From Lophius americanus (taxonomy: Eukaryota; Chordata; Actinopteri; Lophiiformes; Lophiidae), in NCBI GenBank assembly GCA_037951165.1, contig JBBDHG010000104.1, positions 1,352,001-1,416,000 on the forward strand: a stretch of 64,000 nt of DNA, read 5' to 3'. Below, piece after piece: positions 23,619 to 36,690 of this stretch. Position 1 is the first letter of the stretch, and each line of letters opens with the position of its first letter. The notes beneath the pieces were generated by a model that was not told the DNA's origin, made no database searches, and was given only the letters and a program-made list of their open reading frames with translations. The position numbers were made by a program, and so were the translations under genes.

Positions 23619-23704
23619 TCTTTCTCTTTTTCTTTCTTTCTCTTTCTGTCTTTCTTTCTTTCTTTCTCTCTCTCTCTCTCTCTCGCTCTCGCTCTCTCTC
23701 TCTC
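23619..23704 (+). repeat. CTTT/CT low-complexity tract
   Basis: Alternating TTTC units grade into (CT)n. Confidence 0.95.
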
Positions 23705-24402
23705 ACATACAAAGTAGTCAGAACAGCTTTTAAGTAATGTGTAGGCTGCTCTGTGCTCTATAATTTCTAACTCTGTGACTTAATATCAAATACAAACTAT
23801 TTTCAGTGGCGCCAGAAAACAGTTTTTGAGTTGGTTGAGTTGAGTTGGAGCATTTGTGTGTATAAATGGGTGCAAGACCCCCAGTGAAAGTGTGTAATGG
23901 ATCATTTGTTAACACAAATGTGTTCTCAACTTGCTAAAATACCAAATTGTGTGGGGAAATGCCTGGAGGCTGCATCTGCTCAAATTTGTATATGCATGGC
24001 AACATATTGTGATAGAGTTGTTGTTTGAAGGCTGACAAAGAAGATTGTTCAAACATGGTGCTTGCTTTCCCCTTCAACCAACTGTACCATTCACTCGATG
24101 ATGGCGTGTGCGTGGCTTTGGGTAAACAGTTATTGTCCCAAGTGAACCAATTATGGCAGACAGCTGGAGACATTACAGACGTCTGTAACTCACTTTGACT
24201 AATTGAGACATTAATAATCCAGCCTCCTGCAGATAATCATTGTTACACATTGTGAGAAATTTAAATGAATATTCCCTTTGAGCTTTATACGAAAATATAT
24301 TTTTCATACGTTTTGGAATGTTGCAGCTTGCATCTTAAATTCTGTCCAAGAGGCGGGTGCCTATTTGAAATCTTCTAATCTAAAATCCCTTTTATGTGAC
24401 GA

Positions 24403-24415
24403 CCCCCCCCCCCCC
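24403..24415 (+). repeat. Poly-C run of 13
   Basis: Thirteen consecutive C bases after GTGACGA. Confidence 0.9.
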
Positions 24416-24899
24416 ATTTATTTTTAATGGGACTCTGTGCCCGGTGTCATGCTAGAAAAGGAAGTAGTGATGTATAAATCTGCGCTTGCATTTCAAATAA
24501 TTTGATGAAGTCATATCTATTTTCCGTAATAATCCATATTAATATACCATCTTTGTAGGGATTCCTGTATAATGTGCCTGCTGTGCTCCAGTATATCACT
24601 TATCCACCAAGTAGCCTATTGAAATGTTTCAGCCATATCATGCAGTGCTAGTATCATAACTACCTTCATCTTAACAATACAATATGGCTGTATTTTTATG
24701 AATACAGCAGGCAAATCACAGTGTAATTTCCATATGTTTGCTTGAAATGTATTATTTTGGCCAAAGAACTGCCTCTCAACCAAATGTAATCATTGTATTT
24801 AAAAGTAATAGTGGTGGAAGTCATCATCAAAATGGTAAGAAAGGAGGGGCAGGCAGCTAAAGCAACAGATCGGCACAGACAGTGAGTTTCCGTACATGG

Positions 24900-25125
24900 A
24901 TTGTCAAACCAGGAGCACAGATTCATCTGCTGCCTCTGTCTTTTGGATCAATTGGATTCTATGTATGATTGGACTGTTCTGCTGATTTTGACCCCTGCTT
25001 GTTTATGGACATTAGATTTTGGGTTTCGGTCTTGGGTTTTGTCTTGTTTTTGTATTAAATCTTCAGACTGCGCCTTCTCTGGCTCTGCCTGTGTGTCCGC
25101 ACATGGTCCTAAACCCCGCTGCTGA
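24900..25125 (+). mobile_element. Possible retroelement 3' end
   Basis: GACTGTTCTGCTGATTTTGACCCCTGCTTG, then TTTGTATTAAATCTTCAGACTGCG and CACATGGTCCTAAACCC, resembles the tail (final A-rich ATTAAA, then CTGC...GGTCCTAA) seen on several teleost retroelements. No coding part is left. Weak call. Confidence 0.3.
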
Positions 25126-25129
25126 AACA

Positions 25130-26480
25130 GTTTCCAAACAACATGGACTTATTTACATGAATAAAATATTAACAACGTCAGCCGTATACAGAAGAAGATA
25201 TTTTGTTTTCTACATAATCTAGAGAACGAGGGAGAATCACAGATGGATACCAGAGGCAATATGACGGTATGATGACATCACATGACCTGCGTTTAGTTTG
25301 ATGAAGCGTGATGACACGACTCACACAGTCTGAGGCCTGAGTCATACTTTCTCTCGGGATGGGCTGAACAGCCTCTATTAGTCCTCTTGAGTCCGATACA
25401 CGAGTCCTGTTCAGGTAACTATAATGAAACCTTCTCAGATCAGAGAGCAAAATTTAATAAATTTAAATAAAATGTTTATTATATTTATAATAGAAACTAA
25501 ATTACTAGCAAATTGACAATTTATAGGTCTAGTTTGATCCTTGCTCTTTTTTCTTTTTTTAAACTCAAAAGCTTTGCACTGTACATAAAAGCAGGCATAA
25601 TGGATTAGATGAGTGCATTCTATGAAAGCATATTTCATTTTGCTCAGATTTTAGAGGTGCTGATTTTTCTCATAATGTCTAATGGCTTAAGCGACACAAC
25701 GCATTTAAACCATTGCCGTAATCCTTCACTTGATCAGCAAAAATCTTTAGGTATACAGTAGTTTTTACCGTGTCAGTAAATCCCCCGACTATTACTCCAT
25801 CTCTGCCATTTTCAGCTACTTAAAAAAGCCACAGTTGATGGTTTCTCAGCCTATTTTTAAACCATTAGAGCATCTCATTCTTAGCTGACATGCATTCACC
25901 TCATCACCTTCATCTAACCTGCCCCATTATAAAATCATTTTTTCCTCCCTTCTTGCAATTAAGAGGTTGTTTTCTGGCTCTTTACATAGTTGTTGCTGAA
26001 CCCAAGGCATTGTGGTCAGTCATCATTTTAAGCCTACATTAGTGAAACCATATTTAATGTAGCCTGTTTTTAAAGAATGAAATGCTACCATTTCCAAAAG
26101 CAGCTGCTACTGGAAATCTATTACATTATTGTTATCCAGTTCTTTATTATTATTCTGTTCGAATACAAACATTTTCACTAACGATTCACTACGTCTTTAT
26201 ACCGTCATCTAGGAAAACCATTAAACAATCAAAATGTTCAGCTCTTTAAGGTCGTGATCTGGTGTGATTTCCTTCTACGTTTTATACTTTCAGAAATGTT
26301 TCTGCATTTGTATCTGGACTGCCGTATTCCATTATCCAATCACTCTACTTGCTGGAAGACTCGACACAAATCACCTTTCCAATTAAATACAGAAACCCAT
26401 TCTTCATCTCACTAGCTATTGCCAAGAAATTAGTCTTTCAAAATTGGAAAGCAAAAAAATCTTGCCTTATCACTTACTGT
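25130..26480. other. Intergenic stretch with no gene seen
   Basis: AT-rich DNA without recognised repeats or exon signals. Confidence 0.5.
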
Positions 26481-26489
26481 AGGACTGAA

Positions 26490-26800
26490 TCACTTGGGGC
26501 TCCTTTGGCCCAATACCTCCGGGGGCGTGGCTGTCTGCTCTGGCGGTGCTGGTTGGGGTCCTCAGCCCTGGGCCTGTTTGCGATGCTTGGGCCGCTGCAG
26601 TGCTGTGGGCTCTGCGTCGTGAATTTTTTTCGCTGCCTGGTGGGACTGGCCGAGCTGTTTGGCTTCTGCTTGACTCTGGAGATTCTGTGCACTAGTGGTA
26701 CTTGCTGCATGACACTGGCCCAACACCAGTATCTACTACGACCTGGTCTCCAGTGTTGATTGGGGCCACCAGTAGCTTCTGAACCTGTGTTTGAGGTCAA
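26490..26800. other. GC-rich block with long open frames on both strands
   Basis: This roughly 300-base island is far more GC-rich than its surroundings (CCGGGGGCGTGGCTGTCTGC, TTGGGCCGCTGCAGTGCTGT). It carries a plus-strand frame of 136 codons (from 26349) and a minus-strand frame of 108 codons (26800-26474). Neither looks like a known domain: the plus frame is rich in Cys/Leu/Gly and the minus frame in Pro/Arg/Gln, which is the usual by-product of GC-rich DNA. Sharp composition borders suggest an inserted repeat or retro-copy. Function unknown. Confidence 0.4.
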
Positions 26801-27419
26801 CGTAACTCCTCAGTGTTTAGTTCTCAGGACTCTTAACCTCTGGACTGACAGAAAGTTCATGAAACATAAATCACTACACAGTTCTTTGACATTTACTGCA
26901 TGTTCTTTCCAAAACCCATGAGTCAACTGCTTGTCCTTTAGTCCTTTGTTTGTCTTGTCTCATCTCTGTGTTTCACATAAGTTGTTTTTTGCCCAATTTG
27001 ATGAGAAGAGTCTTTCCAAATACATACAACAACATAACATACAACAACATAATAGGCTAGTCTTCTAAAGAGTGATGGTAAAGGTCGGAAGAACGCACAT
27101 AAAAAAAAGTTATCGGCTGTAAGATCAATGTAGTATTAAGAAATGGTTACTACCGATTTTGGCACTAACAATAAATATATGTGCAGACAGGTTAGAGAAT
27201 GAGAGAGAAAAAGAGAATTTGTAGCTGCTCATAGCAAATGCACTGTAGGTATAGCAACCTGTTTGGTTAAACATTCTGTTATAAAAGCAGTAAAGTTTAT
27301 TAAATGAAGACATTTTGGAAGAAAGAGTTCATCTATATTCATTTTATTTTTAGCTTGCCTGTGCCTAGAACAACCAAAAGCTGCATTCAAAAGCTGATAG
27401 CAAAATAAGAGACATTTAA

Positions 27420-27542
27420 TAATTATCGATTTATTTCACCTTTATTTAATCGGGAGAAAAAAATTATCCGAGTAATCGATTCATCGGTCGATTATTGAAA
27501 AGATTAATCGACTATCAAAATAGTCGTTAGTTGCAACCCTAC
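27420..27542 (+). mobile_element. Non-autonomous hAT-like element end
   Basis: GAGTAATCGATTCATCGGTC, ATTAATCGACTATCAAAATAG and the terminal TAGTTGCAACCCT match the terminus of a frequent fish hAT family. The opposite end is not clear. Confidence 0.55.
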
Positions 27543-28163
27543 ATCGAGAGTGCTTTTGTTTTGTGAATCTTTGTTTGGTTTTTTTCTCATAAGGCCAATA
27601 CAGTTCTTTAAGGAGATGGATGACCAATGAACCCAATTAAGACAGAGAGGAAACAAGACAGAGACAAGAGAGACAAATAAGGGATGAAGGCTTTAGAGTG
27701 TCAGAAAAGGAAGGCAAGATGAGCAGCAACAAAGCCACAGATGGGAAGATGATAGATTTAGAGGAGAGAGATCAGTAGGGTACCCTGTGGTCATTCCCTT
27801 CAGCAGCAATAATTTCATTGGCTTGTTAAGAGCGACGTGGGATACTTCCTCATGATTGGTTGAGTTGGCTGATGTTGCCTACAGACACAGCAAATAGAGA
27901 GGGACGCATTTAATCTTTAAAGACTCGCTGAAACAAACACACGCAGAGGTTGTACCTCATTTGATATACATCACATGTGCACACATACACACACAACTTC
28001 AAATGCACACGTGTGAGTTGGTGTGTGTGATTTAGTCCATGCATACAGTAGGACACAATGACCGACACACAAACACAGACACAAACACACACAGATTAGC
28101 TCATTCAAGCATGTATTGTATTTTATTAATGAGGACAGAAACATCTTCCTCCAGTGACTGTAA

Positions 28164-28212
28164 CATTAGATGTGAGTGTGTGTTTGTGTGTGTGTGTGCA
28201 TGTGTGTGTGTC
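28164..28212 (+). repeat. GT-rich microsatellite
   Basis: An impure (GT)n tract. A related (CA)n tract lies at 28342-28371. Confidence 0.85.
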
Positions 28213-28639
28213 CGACATTGTGTCCTACAGTACTTGAAACTCTTAATGTGTGTCGAAGGGCAGAAATAAAGTTGTGTGCTATGTGAAAACACATAGTTTA
28301 GCTGACCATCATGACCTAGATAATTCCCACTTTGACACCACATACACACCACACACATACACACACACACTAGTTGTGTGACTCCTGGTCAATCTGCCTA
28401 CGCTCACGCCCTCTGTGTTCAGGGACGCAATCCATCCACAAACCTCCAGAATGTCTTAATTTCCCCTGAGTCTCTTTTTTTCTCTGCTCCTCTTGTCCTC
28501 CAACATACATTCCAACATCTCTAAACATTTAAACATTCAGCCCAATTAAATGTATTTCTCTCCTCACCCATTTTAACCCTCATGCCAGGAACTTTTCATT
28601 TCTGCTTTGATTATTTTTCAATCATTTTTCCTGTGATAA

Positions 28640-28715
28640 CGGGTATGACCCATCCCAACTGATCTTGAGTGAGCCCCCACGACCCTGAACAGGCTAAGGG
28701 GTTACTGATAATGAA
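28640..28715 (+). repeat. Fragment of the interspersed repeat seen at 16430
   Basis: GACCCATCCCAACTGATC, then CGACCCTGAACAGGCTAAGG, matches its 3' part. Confidence 0.45.
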
Positions 28716-28719
28716 TCTT

Positions 28720-31518
28720 TTTATTCTTCTTTTTTTATTTTTTTGTGTATTTTGTGGGTAATTTTCGTAATTTCAAAACTTAGATCCTATATATGTACAA
28801 TTTACACAATTTACCCTTCATTTTTCATTCATTCTTTGTGCACAGTATTTTTCCTCAAAACATGGACATGAAATGTACCATTAAAACTTGTTAAAAGCAC
28901 AACTTCTGATTATACTGGCATCAGGGGGAAGGAATCATGCATTCCATGTCATTATTGCATATTACTTCAAAATTGTAGTTGTTTTATTTTCTATCAAAGC
29001 ACCACTTACGAACACTCTTAGACATCTGAGCAGCTGCAGGCCTTAAAACTCAACAGAAGAACATATGATAGATTAAATAAAAACACAGAGCCTCTGGAAA
29101 TACATTACTCTGAAGAAAACTAAAACCAACTCTGGCTTAGCTCTGACAGCCACCTGTGTCTTACACAGCCAACGCTATAATTATTTTCACCTTGGGAGAC
29201 TGGCCATGCAACACCTGGTAAGATGGAGGAAAGATCATTCATATTTAGACAAGCGATGGATATAGTTAGACGGTCTGATAGCGAGCATGATGAAACCGAT
29301 GAGGACTGTACAAGATGTCATACAAGTCGGATTCCTCTGATTCTTTAAATGACAAGATGTGGGTAGGGAGCAAGCAGATGGGATGGTACTCAGAGAGTGG
29401 GCAGAGTATCCGGTCTCCCACAAACTCAGACATTGCGTTGCATCTCCGCGACTGCTGTGATCAATAGGCCCTAATGGTACGGCACCCCCAGGATCATCCG
29501 CCATGAGTCCATCCTCAATCTGTTTTAAGTCAAAGGAATTATCCAGTTTCTTTTTGACATTACCAACCAACAGCGAAGACATGGATGCCCCTGATGTGCT
29601 GTTGTACAAGAGGTATCTGATTCTGGCTTGTCCACAAAGTGAGTCAACACACAGCCTGCGGATTGATCACACCGGACAGACCTTCACGCGGGGCCAATCT
29701 ACCATGTCATTTTTGCATGGACGAGCAGCTCGTTCTGTTAACAAAGACAACTGTGGATTCTGGCTGTTCTCATCCAAGAGGATGATTTTTATTGAGGAGA
29801 CGGTGGGGGGTAGGGGGGGACTTGTGATCCAACAAATAGAGACATTGCGTCCTGTGAACACACGTCCCTCTGCTGCCAACACCCAGCTTCAAACTCAGAT
29901 AGCAGCACAAATATGAGGCGGCTGTGTCTGTTTTGCCTGCAATTAAATCTGCAAGGATCACACCTCATCTCTTTAGCTCCTGCTTCACCAGGAATAATTA
30001 ACGCTCTTACCTTCTCTTTCACTTCTCACACATGCAAGAGTGATGCACAAAATTTATCTTCTGTTTGTTCAGTTCCCAAAGTTGTTCCAGATTTTTTTAT
30101 CAAAATGAAAATAGTTCCAACTGGTTGTCAATACACTTATGATCCCAGAACCGGCGTCATATGTACCATTGTAAATTCATGGTGATCCTCTCATTAAAAC
30201 CTTTCTCTGCACCTGTGTGTCTGATTAGAACCCACTGATGAACATGTGACACATTAACAAAGTCAGACCCTTAGCTCACACTATATTTCAGGGCAGCATG
30301 TCAGTTTCTGCCATCGTGTTTCTTTAAAGGAGGGAGTATAGAATGAAAGAATGAGATTACATATCCTTTACATAGATTACATACTACTAAATATCTGAAA
30401 ATATAAGGAGAGCATAGACAAGGTGGAGGCAGTAGTCAAAGATGGTGACTGAGCATGTGGAGAATCAGAAGTCACAAAGAAGACTTGTCAGAGAAGTGTG
30501 GAAATGTTTTGCCTTGTTTTTCTGAATTAAAAAGAGTCGCTGTAATCGATTTTGAAAAGCAAAGCGTATATATCTGTATTCTCCATAAATGCTGGCCTCT
30601 GCAACCATGTTGGCAGCTTGCTTTGTTTCTGATGCATCATCTTGCTGTGAAACATTCTATATCGCATCAACCGATCCTGGAGAAATTTTACAGCGTCTGT
30701 AACGTGGCTCTCCGTCTAAACAACCCACCAGTGTGTCGTTACTTCAACTGTCTCAATCCAAGACCAAAATAAATAAGTTTAAACTGAATGCTTATTATTA
30801 ATCTATAAACAACGCTCACTTTGTTTCAATTAATCCGATTACTATGATGTTAATAGAGAAGAACACATATTTCTTTCCTAAATAATGAAATAATGATCTC
30901 ATTGTTACTGAAAAAGGTGACAAAAGGACAAATACTTTCTCTCGTGAACATGTCGAGCTTCTTTAGAAAAGCAACCGATGGGTGAAAAATGGAGAGACTG
31001 TATTTATGTGGGGCAGAAGTAATGCCCACTGGTGACTCACCTGGTGTCTAGTGTGCTGCGGAACTCTTGGTGAATTGCTAAGCACCATAAATAATTATTT
31101 TAGACACCCTGACACCACTGGGAAATCATAGTATTGTGATACTTGCATAACGCATAGAAAAACATCTCTATTATGTATTTAAATGATCATACAAGGAAGA
31201 CTTCAATCTTTAATAACGAGAACTAAAGCAGTATTTTTTTATTTTCTTTCTGTATGACAGAACCCTGCCTCAAGCATTTGATTTTTATTTATTCTTTTGT
31301 ACCATGAAGCAATCTCGTACTTCAGGAATCAATGTTCCTAAGGTTAATATTTTTCAAATGTTTTTTTTGAATAGTCAGCAATGTTTTTCATTTTGTTTGT
31401 TTGTTCGGTGTAATTGGGTTTTTTTTTTAAATTGAATGCAGGGTGCCCACAGTGTCTAGCCTTAAATGTGCTTATCGGGGTTTTACTCCTTCAAAAGTCA
31501 AAATTATATAGTGGCACA

Positions 31519-31558
<40 letters not shown>

Positions 31559-32400
31559 TAATAATAATATTGTTTACACAGAGCTCTATACAAAAAAAAA
31601 AAAAGTAATTACTTACAACAAGTAATTTGGACTTCTTAATCAATCCTCCTAAACTGACAAAACATGTTGCCAGTGTGGATATGAAATAGTCCTAAACTTA
31701 ATTTATTATGATATTAACAAGGTTAAACAGTAACTGTCCTGTAAATTGTTGAAACATGCAGAGACCTTGATGTATTCATTTATGTTTCTCTCAGTCAGAG
31801 TGTTCATTTTTCTGAATTTTGCCTCAAAAGTTTACACAAATAGCTACTCTGGCACTACACAGGCGTGCAGACTTATAATACGATAGTCAGCTAGAGTTTA
31901 AATAAATTGTGCACATTTCTGAGAGAGACGATTCAAATCTAATAAAAGTGGAAATGGTTTAAATTTTCATTAAAAGGAATGCCGCCTGAGAGTTTAGAGT
32001 CGCAAATTGAATTTGAGCTGTAATTAAGCAATTTTGGGGAAAAACAAACAACTTTTGTTTTGTTTTTTTCAGTTATAATAATCTGGATCTGCAAAAACAT
32101 AAAATTTTACCCAGGCAGCCTCCTGCAATTACTATAAAGCAATGTAGTGTTTATCATCTTAATTGTCGACTATGACTTCTCGGTAAAAAAAATCTGATTA
32201 TCGTCCTGACTCAAAGAAATTATTTTTATGATGCAACTTAAAAAATACTACAAAAAATATAATATTGCATAACTGTAAAGTGTGAGTTCTTTGCAAGAGA
32301 CCATTGTTGTTCATTGTTTGTGCACTATATCCACTTTAGACATGTGTTCCCTCCCTACGTGTTTTCATAGGAAATGTATAGATATATCGAAGTAGATTGA
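28720..32400. other. Intergenic stretch, including an unexplained ORF-rich patch
   Basis: Mostly AT-rich. Positions 29235-29960 have balanced composition and overlapping frames on both strands (137 codons + at 29503, 124 codons - at 29609). I recognise no domain and no clean splice sites around them. A (CA)n microsatellite sits at 31515-31555. Confidence 0.45.
31515..31555 (+). repeat. CA microsatellite followed by TAA repeats
   Basis: A (CA)n run to 31555, then (TAA)4. Confidence 0.95.
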
Positions 32401-32407
32401 GAAGCTG

Positions 32408-32816
32408 TAACATTAAAACCACCCGCCTCATATTGTGTAGATCTCTTTTTTTACTGCCAAATAGTTCTGACAAATTTCTATCAGAACTAACATCCTCAGC
32501 TGTTTGTGCTACAGATGCACCTCTGTGTGATCAGACACCAGGGGCTGGCCTTTGCGCCCTAAACACCTGAGCCTTGGGAGGCCGTGATCGTGTGAACAGC
32601 TCACCAGTCGTCCATCCTTAGACCCACTACACACCATTCACACCCTACCAGACCTGTAGTTCTCAAGATGCTTTGGCCCAGTTGTAAAACATCACAATCT
32701 GGACCTTGTCACAGTAACACAGATCCTTACACTAGTCCAATTGTCTTGCTTCTAACACCTCAACTTCATTCTGACTTCACTTGTCAGTGGTTTTAATGTT
32801 ATGGTTCATCGGTGTA
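32408..32816 (-). mobile_element. Tc1-like transposon, internally deleted copy with both ends
   Basis: The left end AACATTAAAACCACCCGCCT and right end CAGTGGTTTTAATGTTATGG..ATCGGTGTA are near inverted repeats. Internal blocks CAGACACCAGGGGCTGGCC, CTTTGCGCCCTAAACACC, GGAGGCCGTGATCGTGTG, TTCTCAAGATGCTTTGGCCC and ACCTTGTCACAGTAACACAG correspond to the helix-turn-helix part of a Tc1 transposase on the minus strand. At about 410 bp against 1.3-1.6 kb for a full element, it has lost the catalytic domain. Confidence 0.7.
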
Positions 32817-32819
32817 TAT

Positions 32820-34960
32820 TCTGTGGGAATCCACCTTTAAAATATTCAGATATATGTCAAAGCTGGGAAATAGGCCAGTAGCACATCCTGGGGAGACAGA
32901 GTGACACACTGGCAGCGACATCCTAGTTGACACATGTCAGGATGCATCCACCAGTCTACAGGTTCCCATAATAACAATGACTCCTGCGGTCGGCATGATT
33001 TATATGCTGTTGGTTGGGGTTGTCCTACAGTCATTAATATGGATCCAGCTCCGCAAAGCCTTGATCCTACACATGACGTCAACAATCCGGGTTTTTTACA
33101 ACCTGTGTCTCCTCTCGGCTGGAGGATATACACATAAAGATCGATTCGCTGCTACCAGCTCAGATTCAAGGGCACAATGGCATTACTGCTTCTCCTGTGC
33201 GGAATTTAATTACTTTCCTTTAACATCATCTGTTGCAACAGTCTGATGTCTTGAACAGAACTTTATACACAGGGGGTTTTTTTCACCTCAAAATGAAGTA
33301 ATTTTTCTCAGAAGACTCTGACAAGGATGTCTAACAGTTTCCAGAGGGTGTATTTTTTTCACCCTGTGAATAATTAATTCATATGTAAACGGAAGAAATT
33401 ATACCGTATAGCTGGAGTTCTGCACATGAAAAGCGTGTTGCAACTCTTTTACTCTTTAAAGTTTAGACACTTGCAGGAAAAAAAAGCCAGTGACGTTTGT
33501 TAGAACTTGATTAGCTGTGATTAATGTCACAGGCTTATTTGCTTAACATCCGTATCACTGAGTACATGTTGTCCTCCGCGCTTCGCTTCTGCCTTTGTAG
33601 CATTATGTCTGACGTCATTACTACGGCACGCACTTATCATTTTTTATGTAGCTTTTTCAGAGCAGCTGAGGCTGATGGGAACAGTGAAGCTGCAATGGAA
33701 CATGTACATAAGAAATAGGCCTCCTCTCTGTATATATTTAGAACAGAAAGCATCTCTTCAATATATTCATGCAGCACGGTGAATAGTTTTTACTCCCCGC
33801 CAAAGGAGAATGGACCAAACCGGGTCAAGTTGACCAGATGTATTGTGCTGACCTCACTTGATCTGTCCACTCTCACTGTGGGACAGCAACAGCCAATTGG
33901 ATCAACATCAGGATTACAGCTCCCTTTCACTGTTTTTATTTAAAGGCTGGCTTTGTGGAGTTGTAATGTGCTTAAAAAGCTCAGTGTGTGCGAATGTGCA
34001 TGTGCGCGCATATGAGTGAGCGTGTGTGTGTATGTGTGACTGTGAGTTTACTCCCCCGGCAGGGGACCAGAGCATATCTTGGGCTGCTATGGCAACTAGG
34101 CTAGCACCCCCACTGCTGCCTCATGGCAAGTGTACAAACTCACTGCTAAGCACATGACCACACACACTCTCACACTGGAACTATGGCCAAGAGGCTTTTG
34201 CAGCGACACGCAAAGTGGGCAGACTCAAGTTTCCACTTAATCGCACTGGATTCGGTGCAAAGGGATGAGGTACCACTGCGAGATCGGTCAGCGTGACATA
34301 ATGACAGGGAGGCCGTGAGTGAGGACGCCTTCAGCTATGTTTGGAAAGGAAATGACCTCTGACCCAAGAGATTCCATTCTATGCTATTGAGGAAACACTT
34401 AGAATAACTTCTTCCTTAACAGCTGAAAGTGGCTAAAATTGATCTGCATTTTAATCATTACTGTACAGTTTGCATTCCAACATGTTTGTGGAAATAATTT
34501 ACTGCCTTTGTCATGATTGGATTATGTAAAATAACAGATCATTCACAACGCTACAAACCAACTTGTTGCTGGATGACTCACTTCAATTACTAATTCAGCG
34601 CTGCTCATCCCAAACCACGGTGTTTCTGTTATCCGTAGCAGCTGTGCTAATGCAGCTTGCCCTTCCTGCAGCCAGTCTCCTTGGTTAATCTGCCAACCCT
34701 TCAGATTATACCCTCACAATGTGATGGTAATTTGTCTCTGTATTAGCCGATTATGTCAATTACACACATGTTCAGAGTCAGTCTTTTCTACTCATGTGTG
34801 ATCTCGGTGGATTTAGTGATCTTTATCTGCATCTACTTGCAATCCACATTGTCATATTTATTGGTTTTACTGAAATCCCAATGTTGAAATTTTTCATATA
34901 TGTTTATGGAATATTTTCTTTCCCAGTAATACTTCCTGAATCACATTGCCTGTCTTTGGT
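32820..34960. other. Intergenic stretch with no gene seen
   Basis: No exon-like signals. An impure GT/GC tract at about 33990-34048 is the only simple repeat noted. Confidence 0.5.
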
Positions 34961-34969
34961 ATCCTTGTA

Positions 34970-35225
34970 ATAATAAAATAAGTAAATCCTTTATTCATCA
35001 CATACAGTCATACACATTACAACATAGTGAAATTCTCTCTCTGCGTTTGACCCATCCCTGAGGGGGCAGCGGGCATCCCCCTAGGAGCGCCCGGGGACCT
35101 AGGGCCCCAGGGTCCTGCTCAAGGACCCCACGACATTTAGACCCTGGTGGGCCTCGAACCATTCACCTTCCAATCTTACGAGGGAGCAGAGGGCAGCCCC
35201 TTAGAAGTGCCCGGGGAATTACAAG
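34970..35225 (-). repeat. Teleost interspersed repeat, possibly tRNA-derived
   Basis: ACATAGTGAAATTCTCTCTC, TGCGTTTGACCCATCCCTGA and GGAGCGCCCGGGGACC match the fragment at 15258. On the minus strand GGTTCGAGGCCCACC resembles a polymerase III B box, hinting at a tRNA-derived SINE. The block GCAGCGGGCATCCCC...GCGCCCGGGGA is repeated in altered form at about 35183-35217. Confidence 0.55.
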
Positions 35226-36339
35226 GCAATCTGTGTCTTCTGAGAACATAACGATTGAAATGAAACTTAAATATGTAGTTCAAACCTCAGCCAAGCCTTT
35301 GACATGGCTCCGGCCTCCTGGTCTGTCAGGGTTGAATACCTCCTGTATTCATTTTATCCACATATAACTCTGTACACACCGAGCCCAGAGGATGACTCTT
35401 GGAGACCTGAGTGATTCATTGGTATTTCCTGTAAGTGGTTGGCTTGTCTGCTACTTTGAAGCTGGATGAATTATCTTTATCCACTGACATTCACTTTCAT
35501 GATTCCCTGACTCCTTGTCTGACGCAACCCTAAGGTTTACATACATTTTTGATTGAACGTCCAAACAACTTTTTGTACCTGTCAGACAGTAATTGCTTCT
35601 GTAATAGCCTGTATCCCTTCCTCTTATTTATCATCAGCGTAAGCAGCCACAGACATTTTTCACAAGCCAAACTAAGATGATATGTCTGAAAATGAGCATG
35701 TTTATTGTAGTGTCATTGTTCTTTTTATTTTGTATAATGTCTGTTTCCTGTTTTATTTTGAAGGTTCAATTCTGTGTTTAATACCTTGTACCGTTTCCTT
35801 GTTCGGCTCTGTGTTTTATCTACCTGTCTCCCCCCATTTCATCTTAATTAGTTTTTCTCCGCTCCATTTCCTAACTTCTCTCCAATTGCCCTCATTACTG
35901 TATTTATGTCTTTGTCTTCCCCTCAGTCAGTTTGTTTGTATTCTCTCGTGTGCTGGCTCCCATGTTAACTCCCTAAGAAAACCTGTTACCTGATACATTT
36001 TTGTTCCTCTGTGGTTCATCATTGTGTGCTTTCATTGATTTCAATTTTACATCTATTTACCTTTTGTTTTTTTTTGTTGAGTTTATTTTGCCCATGTGTT
36101 GTTCCAATTGTAGATGTCGATATCTTTTCATTGAACCTTTTTTTACACATGACCTAGTCTTGTTTACACTTGGGTCCCGTGTTTCAAACTAAAATATCAC
36201 TTGTGGAGGATGTTAACATGCTAATTTTAGCTCATATCTTGAAGCAATGCTATGCCAAATTGCTGCTGCTGCTGCATGGTGGGGCCTTTGTAAACTTCTG
36301 ACTTCCCTTCAGTGCCTGTGGTATTTAGTATTTATATTC

Positions 36340-36690
36340 TTGAAAGTGGGGCACAATTATAGAGTTTCATTAAAAACAAAAAAGATCCCATAGAAGATTC
36401 CAAACTTATGGACTGGCTCCTGCAGCCAAGGCCCCTGAGCTACACCTGAGGTTATAAGATGAATCATTGACTTCTTTTAAATCACTTCTCAGAACCTTCC
36501 ACTTTAAAAAATACACTTTTATAAATTCTAGCACATTTAATTGTAAACCTGTGTCTTATTGATATTTTAATAATAGTATTTATGTTCATTGTTTTAAGTA
36601 TTGATATTTATCTTGAAATATTTTTAATCTGGGTTTACCATCTAAAACCCATTGTGAAAAGTGCTATATGAATAATGTCTACTGTTGTTA
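36340..36690 (+). mobile_element. LINE 3' end fragment (L2/CR1-like)
   Basis: ATCACTTCTCAGAACCTTCCACTTT, followed by an AT-rich tail and GTGAAAAGTGCTATATGAATAAT, resembles the end of fish L2-type LINEs, where K-x-L-x-T-H-x-F is followed by the GAAAAGTGCTATATAAATAA tail. No intact frame. Confidence 0.45.
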
